A model generated the notes under the pieces. It saw only the letters and a program-made list of their open reading frames with translations. It had not been told where the DNA came from and made no database searches. From assembly GCA_016282455.1 (NCBI GenBank), contig JAEEKM010000077.1, forward strand, positions 1 to 8,050: a DNA stretch of 8,050 bases. Direction: 5' to 3'. Shown here piece by piece: positions 1 to 5,984 of the stretch. Numbering within the stretch: position 1 is the first letter of the stretch; each line of letters starts with the position of its first letter. A program made the position numbers and the translations under genes. This stretch comes from Treponema sp. (GTDB lineage: Bacteria; Spirochaetota; Spirochaetia; Treponematales; Treponemataceae).

Positions 1-1351
1 AATCTTCCTCCACGTGGTCACCATCAGCAACCGACTGAAGGATCCGCAGAAGATGATTGTAGAGCTGAGAAAGTATAATCAGTTCCTGCTGTGGAAACTG
101 ATCCAGCTTGTCTCCGCCACAATCAATACGGAAAATAAGACGGGCCACTGAAGTATACAAATCCAGTGCAAGGGTACGAACCCTTCCCGTCACTTGGTCA
201 GCAAACCAGTTGTAGGTTTGGCTGATTATATCATTTCTTGCGTTTAAGTGCAACAAGAGGTGTTTACGCTGAAGTTCACTAAGATTGTACTCCGGAGGTG
301 CAAGACGCGCCATTAAGGCATCCAGGTTACTTTCACGGCGGTAGAGACTGTCATACACATACTGGTCAAAAACAAAATCCGGCATGGAAAAAAGGGCTTC
401 TTCTCCCATGGGAAGTTCATTGTAGCCGCTTGAAATAAAGGCAAGTTCATTTCTGTTCCAGGAACCTACGGCAGGAACCTCCTGTCCCTTGTACCAGAGG
501 CGGGTTTCCACTCCAAAGGGGCATATTCCCACTTTTTTTGCATAATGATTGAGGTATTCACTAACAGAACCGCAGTAGTCCACGCAGAGTTCACTTCTGT
601 GCTCAAAGAAAACTGAAGCCACCTGTTCTTCAATTGAACCGCAGGGGCCTCGGAGTTCAAAGCTTTCAATCAGGTATTTTTCCAAAAGACTGTACCACTT
701 AAGCCTTTTGTCCCCGTCTGTTCCCTGGTCAAACTCATTTTTTCCTCCGGGAACAATCATCAGGTTCACTCTGCCGCAGTCCCAGTTACTTACACAGCCT
801 AAAAGCCTGTCGCCTTTCTTAAACTTTCCGCTTTTTATATATGAAGAAATATCCAGACCCGTTAAGCGCACATTGGTCGGAAGGTCAAAATCGCGGTTTA
901 CAAAATCTATCTTCTGGTTTGCAGGGTCAGAGGCAATATACTGGGGGGCATATTCTTCTCCGTAGAGCAAAAACAAATCTATAGCAAGGTCAGAGTCAAA
1001 AACGCCCTCTTTGGTAGAAAGGCGCTTACCGTCCATATAAAAGTTAAGACTGTAGGAAAGCTGTTCACTGTCTGCAAAAGGGAGGCACCTGTCCCCGGGA
1101 ACAACCATGCCCTGCTCTATTTCACGACTGGTGGGTTTAATGCTGAAAACTGCACCTGTAAAAGCTCCGGCTTTTGTTATGTAAAGGCCGTCTTCCAGGC
1201 TGTAAACAAGGGGATGCTCTTCAAGAAATGATTCTGCCGTAGAAAGGGATACTTTCTCTCCCAGGCGGGCAAAAAACCGCTGCATATCCCTGGCACTGAA
1301 AATATCGCAGAAATTTCTGAGGAATTTATCTAGAAGGACTTTGGCATCCAT
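1..1351 (-). CDS. Unrecognised large cytoplasmic protein, C-terminus off the window
   Basis: An open frame runs without a stop from the chosen start to the left edge, giving 450 visible residues with the C-terminus missing. I chose the ATG at 1351 over the in-frame ATG at 1357: AAAGG at 1359-1363 lies 7 nt before the former but only 1 nt before the latter. No signal peptide or membrane segment is visible, so the protein is probably cytoplasmic. Residues about 20-70 look like a small helical or winged-helix-like unit ending in DGLYITKAG. Two similar short motifs follow, VVPGDRCLPF (residues about 83-92) and FKKGDRLLGC (about 177-186), each heading a predicted beta-rich stretch, so the middle may hold two related beta modules. 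Cysteines are fairly frequent (for example C186, C192, C237, C256, C260, C277) but form no familiar metal site. I do not recognise the family and assign no function. The codon use and GC resemble the flanking genes and differ from the AT-rich insertion sequence upstream. Confidence 0.8.
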   Translation of the reverse strand, partial: MDAKVLLDKFLRNFCDIFSARDMQRFFARLGEKVSLSTAESFLEEHPLVYSLEDGLYITKAGAFTGAVFSIKPTSREIEQGMVVPGDRCLPFADSEQLSYSLNFYMDGKRLSTKEGVFDSDLAIDLFLLYGEEYAPQYIASDPANQKIDFVNRDFDLPTNVRLTGLDISSYIKSGKFKKGDRLLGCVSNWDCGRVNLMIVPGGKNEFDQGTDGDKRLKWYSLLEKYLIESFELRGPCGSIEEQVASVFFEHRSELCVDYCGSVSEYLNHYAKKVGICPFGVETRLWYKGQEVPAVGSWNRNELAFISSGYNELPMGEEALFSMPDFVFDQYVYDSLYRRESNLDALMARLAPPEYNLSELQRKHLLLHLNARNDIISQTYNWFADQVTGRVRTLALDLYTSVARLIFRIDCGGDKLDQFPQQELIILSQLYNHLLRILQSVADGDHVEED

Positions 1352-1358
1352 ACCCATA

Positions 1359-1363
1359 CCTTT
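1359..1363 (-). promoter_or_regulatory. Ribosome binding site deciding the start at 1351
   Basis: AAAGG on the minus strand lies 7 nt before the ATG at 1351 and only 1 nt before the in-frame ATG at 1357. This spacing favours the inner start. Confidence 0.5.
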
Positions 1364-1432
1364 AATATAACGCTTTTTGGGTAAAAATTCCACTAATGTA
1401 AAAAAAGACCATGAAACAAGCCCTGTGGTACA

Positions 1433-1435
1433 TTT
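1433..1435. repeat. Target-site duplication (TTT), left copy
   Basis: TTT directly abuts the TGAACTG end of the insertion sequence and matches TTT at 2837-2839. Three bases of one nucleotide can match by chance; support comes from the exact position against both repeat ends. Confidence 0.6.
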
Positions 1436-1465
1436 TGAACTGAACCCAATTTTCTGGACAGTTTT
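1436..1465. repeat. Right terminal inverted repeat of the IS (transposase 3' end)
   Basis: It starts TGAACTGAACCC and carries TGGACA at positions 20-25, pairing with the opposite end at about 23 of 30 positions. It overlaps the OrfB stop codon (1464-1466), as is usual in compact IS3-family elements. Confidence 0.88.
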
Positions 1466-2342
1466 ATGCTACCATATTTTTCATTCGGACTTCAATTGGA
1501 GTCCGATAATCCAAAACACTCGAATCTCGTTCATAATTAAAATAATGAATATAAGCTTCAAGTTCTTCAAGGAATTTATCTACAGAATCAAAATCATTAA
1601 GATAAAACCACTCTGTTTTTAACATCCCCCAGAAATTTTCAATTACAGCATTATCAAGGCAATTCCCTTTTCGTGACATACTTTGAATAGCCTTTTTCTT
1701 CTTCAGAAAATGTTTATATGAGACATGCCGGTATTGCCAGCCTTGATCAGATTGAATGATTACATTTTTAGGGTTTCCAGTTTTCCGATAAGCAAGTTTT
1801 ATCATTTTCATAATCAGCTTCATATTTGGAGAAAAGCTTATTGTATGAGCAATAAGTTCCTTGCTGTGCATGTCCATAATTCCAGATAGATAAATTCTTT
1901 TTCCACAAACTTTGAATTCTGTTACATCTGTTGTCCATTTTTGGTTAATTGCTGTTGTAGAAAAATCTCTATGCAGAATATTTTCTACTGCAGTTCCTGA
2001 AACAGAACCTGTAAATGAATTATATTTTTTAGCTCTGACAATACTTTTTATTCCTAGCTGTTGCATTAATCGCAATACAGTCTTATGATTTATATTATAA
2101 CCAAGCTTTTTTAGGTCTGATGTAATCCATCTGTAGCCTTTGCGTTTGCTGCTTTTGTAATAAATATCAAGAATTTTACTTTTTATTTCCTTGTATTTAT
2201 CTTTTTGAGGTTTCAAATTTTCATAAAATGTAGAGCGACTCATGTTAAAATACTTCAGCAATCTATTTAAATTGTATTTAGACCTTAATTCTCTGATTGC
2301 TGCTGCTCTTTCTCTTTGCGTGCTTGAACCAAGGTCGCCAAT
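1464..2342 (-). CDS. IS3-family transposase OrfB, DDE catalytic part, read by -1 frameshift from OrfA
   Basis: This is the catalytic half of an IS3-family transposase. It contains the retroviral-integrase-like core that cuts and joins the IS ends. The open frame extends up to the slippery run at 2342-2348, and the 27 codons between there and the TTG at 2261 are stop-free. They encode the expected junction with AAAIRELRSKYNL, so the functional product is very probably a 444-residue OrfAB fusion (152 residues of OrfA plus 292 of OrfB). Counting from the TTG at 2261, an HTH_21-like region covers about residues 20-75. The triad is D112 (in TTDVTEF), D172 (in IQSDQGWQY) and E208 (in DNAVIENFWG), with the typical 35-residue D-E spacing. 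The C-terminus carries YERDSSVLDYRTPIEVR, the usual family tail. No stop codons or missing catalytic residues are seen. Independent initiation at the TTG is possible but has no obvious ribosome binding site. Confidence 0.93.
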   Translation of the reverse strand: MGDLGSSTQRERAAAIRELRSKYNLNRLLKYFNMSRSTFYENLKPQKDKYKEIKSKILDIYYKSSKRKGYRWITSDLKKLGYNINHKTVLRLMQQLGIKSIVRAKKYNSFTGSVSGTAVENILHRDFSTTAINQKWTTDVTEFKVCGKRIYLSGIMDMHSKELIAHTISFSPNMKLIMKMIKLAYRKTGNPKNVIIQSDQGWQYRHVSYKHFLKKKKAIQSMSRKGNCLDNAVIENFWGMLKTEWFYLNDFDSVDKFLEELEAYIHYFNYERDSSVLDYRTPIEVRMKNMVA

Positions 2343-2797
2343 TTTTTTAGAATGTCATTCTCCATTTTTGCATACTCGAGTTGTTCCAGGAGTTCTTTTA
2401 TTTCAGGATCTTTTGTACCTTTATGTTTTTCTTGCAGGGCATCTAATTCTTCTCTGCTTATAATCCTTCTAACTGATTTTTTTTCTGCCATACCACATTC
2501 TACACTCCATTGCTTTAAAGTTGAAGGTGATAAATTGTATTTAGCTTTCAGATAATTTATAGAGACTTTATTACGAAGCTCAAATTGAACTTTTTCCTTA
2601 AACTCTTTGCTGTAAGCAGAATTTGTTCTTCGTGTTTGTAACCCCTCTATACCATGTTGTTCATAAAGGTGGTACCAATTAAGAACCATACTTGGATGAA
2701 TATTCATTTCATGAGCAAGAATAGTACTTCCTTTTTCTCTTTTTAAGTATTCTTGTACAACTTTAAGTTTGAATTCTGTTGAATAGTATTTATTCAT
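2285..2797 (-). CDS. IS3-family transposase OrfA (DNA-binding regulator)
   Basis: A 170-residue DNA-binding protein of an IS150-type element. In this family OrfA recognises the terminal repeats, can repress transposition on its own, and supplies the N-terminal part of the OrfAB transposase. Two helix-turn-helix units are visible, at about residues 5-50 (YSTEFKLKVV ... MVLNWYHLYEQHG) and 63-100 (SKEFKEKV ... STLKQWSVECG). A leucine-zipper-like helix follows at about 132-156 (EIKELLEQLEYAKMENDILKK), which normally mediates multimerisation. The ATG at 2797 is chosen because GGAGG precedes it by 4 nt; the in-frame TTG at 2818 lies inside the terminal repeat. Ribosomes that do not shift at 2342-2348 finish with a short charged tail (ARKEKEQQQSEN). 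Confidence 0.92.
   Translation of the reverse strand: MNKYYSTEFKLKVVQEYLKREKGSTILAHEMNIHPSMVLNWYHLYEQHGIEGLQTRRTNSAYSKEFKEKVQFELRNKVSINYLKAKYNLSPSTLKQWSVECGMAEKKSVRRIISREELDALQEKHKGTKDPEIKELLEQLEYAKMENDILKKLATLVQARKEKEQQQSEN
2342..2348 (-). promoter_or_regulatory. Programmed -1 frameshift site A AAA AAA
   Basis: The OrfA reading phase is CTA AAA AAA TTG, so the seven A residues sit exactly in the X XXY YYZ slippery phase. A minus-strand GGAG at 2360-2363 lies 11 nt upstream, a distance known to stimulate -1 slippage by pairing with 16S rRNA. After the slip the frame reads ATT GGC GAC and continues into OrfB. Confidence 0.85.
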
Positions 2798-2806
2798 ATA
2801 ACCTCC

Positions 2807-2836
2807 AAAAGTGTCCAACTTTTGGGGTTCAGTTCA
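2807..2836. repeat. Left terminal inverted repeat of the IS (transposase 5' end)
   Basis: Read on the minus strand it begins TGAACTGAACCC and contains TTGGACA, matching the other end. It lies immediately upstream of the OrfA ribosome binding site. Confidence 0.88.
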
Positions 2837-2839
2837 TTT
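2837..2839. repeat. Target-site duplication (TTT), right copy
   Basis: It matches TTT at 1433-1435 on the far side of the insertion sequence. Confidence 0.6.
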
Positions 2840-2906
2840 CCGCACTTCGCTCCCGCTCATACCCGCAGCTGACTGCGGGTACTTCGGTGCTCCAATCGGG
2901 CGTAGG
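2840..2906 (-). repeat. GC-rich dispersed 3'-end repeat (copy A)
   Basis: This GC-rich stretch begins 7 nt after the stop codon of the transglutaminase-like gene and is bordered on its far side by the insertion sequence. It shares an exact 17-base motif, CTCCAATCGGGCGTAGG (2890-2906 on the plus strand), with the region just after clpB (7813-7829). Orientation and position relative to the stop codon are the same in both copies. Beyond the 17 bases the copies diverge but keep similar TTCCGC and CTTCG-type elements. It looks like an intergenic palindromic repeat family. Whether copy A is truncated by the insertion cannot be told from one window. Confidence 0.65.
2860..2881 (-). terminator. Perfect 9-bp hairpin after the transglutaminase-like gene
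   Basis: TACCCGCAG and CTGCGGGTA form a perfect stem around a 4-nt loop, about 33 nt past the stop codon at 2914. There is no good U-tract directly after it on the minus strand, so it may act as an mRNA 3' stabiliser or a weak or factor-assisted terminator instead of a classical intrinsic one. Confidence 0.5.
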
Positions 2907-2913
2907 ATTTATT

Positions 2914-5817
2914 TTAATCTTCCAAGTGGATGTCAAAGGAATAAAGGCACAAGGGGCAGATTGCGTCATCGCGCACGCAGTTCATTGCATAACAAGCTGG
3001 TGACTCATACTTAAGCAAAGAGCCGAAAAGCTGATCGTGATCATCCCTATGGTATCCAAGTGCATTAAGAAGAATCCAGAATGGAACATTTGTATTACCA
3101 ACAGAACATTCCAAGCCATTCTTATATGTTAATGAATGGTAATTAATAAGATTCTCTTCTTCATCACTAAAGATTTTCAGCACTGCAGTCTTTGTTTCAT
3201 CAGAATATTTTTCTGCCAGAGCCGGATTTTTTTCTCTAAGCTTTTCAAAAATTTCCTCTTTACCAATTGAAATACGCATCCAGTCTCCCATTGCAATCCA
3301 TTCTCCGTCACCGACACCTGGATTATCTTCAGGGAAATATGTGTCACCATAGTCTTTATAACTTAGAGAAATTTCTTCATAATCAATCTCATATTCCCTC
3401 TCAAGACCATAAGCACAAAGTTTCTCTTTTAAGTTATCACCAAAGTCAGTGAAATAAGTAGCAGAATGTTCCCGATGAGTCTCTGTGTCCGAGTCACGAA
3501 TGCTCAGAATAAGAACAGGAATCTTTTTGTTGTTGAAAAGATGCCGTGTCTCATGCTTTCTGTATTCAAAGTAAAGCTGCATTCCACCGGCAAAGTACAT
3601 GGTCTCCCCATCTTCTTCATAAAGGGGCGGATTCCAGGGAAATGTGTTCATATCAAGACCTGCATAGCGCTTGTCAGTAGTAATCCATTTTCCATTTTCA
3701 AAATACCCCTCAGACACAATGCTTCCCCTGTTCAAGGGGTATCTTGCCATTGCCTTGTAGAAGTCAATCTGACTGGTCGGTATTCCATAATCTTCCATCC
3801 AGTATACAAATTCCCTGAACTCATCATCCTTATTCCAGTCATAGTTAAGAACAGAATCTTTCACTTCCTCTTCTTTGCTCAGAGGAACATAGACAACATT
3901 AAATTCTACCAGACGGTAATTTCCGAATCTGTTCAAGGGAATTGAGGGGTCAATTTTCACAATCACCTGCTCCAATGCATGAACAAGTTTTTCATCCTGT
4001 TCGGCTTTTTCTTCCGCAGTTAGTCCTGCATCGTAGGTACCGAGAACCTTTCTTCCCCTTGCATAAGACCACTGCTGGTAAACGGCATCCCAGGTTGCCA
4101 CAAGGTGGTCATAATTTCTCAGTCCAGATTCCTGTGTATCATAAAAATTGACAGAAGGAGGTTGCGTAGTATTAAATTCATAACTTGCCCACCATCCGTT
4201 ATCAAGATCGATGCCAAGCTTAGCAGGATTAGAAAGAGGTTCAAACTCAATCTCATCGTCATAAATAATCCATTTGGGCTGTGAGTAGTCAATAACTTCT
4301 TCTTCCACGGAATCAGAAAGAACGTAGCTCATGCTTCCTGCTTCCTTGAAATCAACGAAACAATGTCCGCTCTGTGATCCTGATGGAGAAGGATAGAATT
4401 TTCCTGAAACAGGTGTACCGTTATGCTCAAAAGCAAATGAGTACTGTTTGCCAATATCCACCATTCCAACAGGCATATAAAGCACGTTAGTTCCCTGTGT
4501 GAGAGAATCAAAACTTACAACGGAAGAAATTTTGTGTTTCCAGCAGAACTCAAGAAGTTCCTTTCCGTCTATGCCATATTGCTCCCACTTCGGATAAAGA
4601 ACCGGGAGTGTATAAAACTCATCTCTGGAAATTTCTCGGCCAGTAAGGCTTGCCTCTTTTTCTGCCCAGTGAGTAGTCACAAAGTAACAGGGATCAGGGT
4701 CAAACCACTGCTCTTCAATATACTTTCGTGTATCCATTGTGCCTTCAGATGCCCAAGTAACATCAAGGATAAATCCGTTATTACGGGCAGTATCTTCATA
4801 CACAATATTCCAGGCATGGGCTAAATTACCAATTTTGTATCTGCCGCTTCCGGAGGCAACGTTTCCGTCCCTTGTCTCACAGACAATGCCCACGGAATTG
4901 CACATTTCCGTAATAAGAGCAGCGTATCCGCTACAAACCGCGATTCTGTTTGTGAAGGCACCTTCCTTTGTGTAGCTTGCAGTTGCATAGCCGTTATCGT
5001 AATCAATATGTAAAGCAACCCAAGCAAAAATTGCCCGAGTCTTTTCTTTTACAGTGGCAGTTTCCGGTAAAGTGGCGATTATTGTTTTTGCTGCATTCGC
5101 GATGGTTTCTGTTGTGGGGATGTCCAGATTCCTAACCATATTGTCAATCTCTGAGTAATCTGGCCTGGGGCGGGGCTGAATCGTCGAGACGAAAAGTGCG
5201 TCGTATCTATTGTCCCGTTCACCGAAGTTCAGTTCCCTCACACCATCAACATAATCAGAAAGAGTTTTTTCTGTGGATAGAGGAAGAGGATCTGTTTCCG
5301 TGTTTCCTCCTGGGGTTGTGTCATCACCAGTGTCTGAAGAAATTGCAGCAACTGCATTTACCGCTGAATTGAAGGTGGTTATATCAACAGCAGTAAAATC
5401 ATTTTCGCAGACTGCCCGGTTGGTCGAATCAGACCCATTGTCTCCTGTTAAATCAACCTTTGCTTTCTTGAAAATTGAATCTGATGTAAAGAAAAGATAT
5501 AAATCTTTTTCGTTCTTATTGTAGACAAAGTATCCGTCATAGCCCTGAACTGTTCTTGCGCTTGAAGAAGTGGGTGTAACCACGTCAACCTCAGCATGGA
5601 AAGTTGCGGTTTTTGCAACAAGATTGATTGTTGCGTCATAACTTCCGATTTTTCCGCTTACATATTTATCTTCCGTAAGACCGGAGTACTTAATTTGAGT
5701 AATCTTAGTCTGATTCTGAGTCAGGCTTCCGAACAGATCCTGGCAGGAAACGAAGAGCAGGCTCAAAAGAATTGTGAAAATCAGAAAAAAACCTGAGGGG
5801 GAATATTTCTTGTGCAT
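2914..5817 (-). CDS. Transglutaminase-like domain lipoprotein with long unassigned C-terminal region
   Basis: A 967-residue secreted lipoprotein. The ATG at 5817 follows GGAGG by 5 nt; the in-frame ATG at 5829 overlaps that site. Residues 1-25 form a signal peptide with a basic start, a hydrophobic core and the lipobox LFVSC, making Cys25 the likely lipid-modified residue. Residues about 26-175 are a Ser/Thr/Asp-rich, low-complexity region. A transglutaminase-like core (papain-fold superfamily) spans about 235-365, with Cys295 in AVCSGYA, His334 in NLAHAWN and Asp352 in FILDVTW forming the expected triad. Such bacterial domains are usually cysteine peptidases or amide-modifying enzymes, not protein cross-linkers. 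The remaining 600 residues match nothing I recognise. They are rich in aromatic and acidic residues and end in a cysteine cluster (AMNCVRDDAICPLC). The gene is transcribed divergently from the esterase. Substrate unknown. The domain call is firm, the specific role is not. Confidence 0.88.
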   Translation of the reverse strand: MHKKYSPSGFFLIFTILLSLLFVSCQDLFGSLTQNQTKITQIKYSGLTEDKYVSGKIGSYDATINLVAKTATFHAEVDVVTPTSSSARTVQGYDGYFVYNKNEKDLYLFFTSDSIFKKAKVDLTGDNGSDSTNRAVCENDFTAVDITTFNSAVNAVAAISSDTGDDTTPGGNTETDPLPLSTEKTLSDYVDGVRELNFGERDNRYDALFVSTIQPRPRPDYSEIDNMVRNLDIPTTETIANAAKTIIATLPETATVKEKTRAIFAWVALHIDYDNGYATASYTKEGAFTNRIAVCSGYAALITEMCNSVGIVCETRDGNVASGSGRYKIGNLAHAWNIVYEDTARNNGFILDVTWASEGTMDTRKYIEEQWFDPDPCYFVTTHWAEKEASLTGREISRDEFYTLPVLYPKWEQYGIDGKELLEFCWKHKISSVVSFDSLTQGTNVLYMPVGMVDIGKQYSFAFEHNGTPVSGKFYPSPSGSQSGHCFVDFKEAGSMSYVLSDSVEEEVIDYSQPKWIIYDDEIEFEPLSNPAKLGIDLDNGWWASYEFNTTQPPSVNFYDTQESGLRNYDHLVATWDAVYQQWSYARGRKVLGTYDAGLTAEEKAEQDEKLVHALEQVIVKIDPSIPLNRFGNYRLVEFNVVYVPLSKEEEVKDSVLNYDWNKDDEFREFVYWMEDYGIPTSQIDFYKAMARYPLNRGSIVSEGYFENGKWITTDKRYAGLDMNTFPWNPPLYEEDGETMYFAGGMQLYFEYRKHETRHLFNNKKIPVLILSIRDSDTETHREHSATYFTDFGDNLKEKLCAYGLEREYEIDYEEISLSYKDYGDTYFPEDNPGVGDGEWIAMGDWMRISIGKEEIFEKLREKNPALAEKYSDETKTAVLKIFSDEEENLINYHSLTYKNGLECSVGNTNVPFWILLNALGYHRDDHDQLFGSLLKYESPACYAMNCVRDDAICPLCLYSFDIHLED

Positions 5818-5822
5818 AAAAT

Positions 5823-5827
5823 CCTCC
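5823..5827 (-). promoter_or_regulatory. Ribosome binding site deciding the start at 5817
   Basis: GGAGG on the minus strand, 5 nt before the ATG at 5817. It overlaps the alternative in-frame ATG at 5829, which has no ribosome binding site of its own. Confidence 0.75.
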
Positions 5828-5857
5828 ATGTACTATGCGAATAAATACAACAAGATT

Positions 5858-5886
5858 ATTATAAAGCACTTACACTAAAAAAACAA
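5858..5886 (-). promoter_or_regulatory. Sigma-70-type promoter for the transglutaminase-like gene
   Basis: On the minus strand TTGTTT (5886-5881) and a consensus TATAAT (5863-5858) are separated by exactly 17 bp. The predicted transcript would start near 5851, giving a leader of about 34 nt. The -10 box is perfect and the -35 box is moderate. Confidence 0.65.
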
Positions 5887-5897
5887 GGAAGATAGCA

Positions 5898-5910
5898 TTT
5901 TGTTACAAAA
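5898..5910. promoter_or_regulatory. 13-bp palindrome, possible operator of the divergent promoters
   Basis: TTTTGTTACAAAA is a perfect palindrome around a central T. It sits between the two outward-facing -35 boxes, 11 bp from the left one and 7 bp from the right one. The position suits a regulator controlling both genes. The sequence is short and AT-rich, so chance is a real alternative. Confidence 0.35.
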
Positions 5911-5917
5911 GGAACTC

Positions 5918-5946
5918 TTGCACAAAAATTTATTTTCTGATAGAAT
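5918..5946 (+). promoter_or_regulatory. Sigma-70-type promoter for the carboxylesterase gene
   Basis: TTGCAC (5918-5923) and TAGAAT (5941-5946) are separated by 17 bp, each with a good match to consensus. The transcript would start near 5953, about 32 nt before the start codon. Confidence 0.6.
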
Positions 5947-5984
5947 AAATATTAAATAGCATACAATTTAATTTTAGGGGTATT

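Larger units (their letters stand above)
1436..2836 (-). mobile_element. IS3-family insertion sequence, IS150-like, complete (1401 bp)
   Basis: The element is bounded by imperfect terminal inverted repeats that begin TGAACTGAACCC at both ends. About 23 of the first 30 positions match, including the outer 12 and the block TGGACA. A 3-bp TTT flanks both sides (1433-1435 and 2837-2839), as expected for a target duplication; IS150-type elements are known to make short 3-4 bp duplications. Inside are OrfA and OrfB in the -1 relation, with all catalytic residues and a slippery run. The total length, gene order and the double helix-turn-helix OrfA fit the IS150 subgroup of IS3. The element is clearly more AT-rich than the genes around it, which suggests relatively recent arrival. 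Nothing in it looks broken, so it may still be active. The exact named element cannot be given without a database comparison. Confidence 0.93.

Noticed and set aside
708..965. 85-codon plus-strand open frame opposite the left-hand gene
   Set aside because: It is antisense to a continuous 450-codon frame with normal composition and looks like a shadow of that gene.
1359..1369. TATATT close to the left-hand gene as a -10 promoter box
   Set aside because: Transcription would start at about the start codon and exclude the ribosome binding site; no matching -35 box is present.
1377..1622. 81-codon plus-strand open frame crossing the left IS boundary
   Set aside because: It spans the terminal repeat and runs antisense to OrfB, so it is created by the insertion junction and AT-rich sequence.
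2798..2818. TTG start extending OrfA by seven codons
   Set aside because: The TTG lies in the terminal inverted repeat, and the GGAGG site points to the ATG at 2797.
2779..3014. Short plus-strand frames across the right IS boundary and repeat copy A
   Set aside because: They cross the element end, the GC-rich repeat and the antisense 3' end of a real gene; no protein features are visible.
3466..3945. 159-codon plus-strand open frame inside the transglutaminase-like gene
   Set aside because: It lies wholly antisense to a gene with a signal peptide and catalytic motifs; its own translation has no domain features and no convincing ribosome binding site.
5818..5829. ATG at 5829 as start of the transglutaminase-like gene
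   Set aside because: It overlaps the GGAGG that serves the ATG at 5817, and it would add acidic residues (MEDF) before an otherwise basic signal-peptide start.
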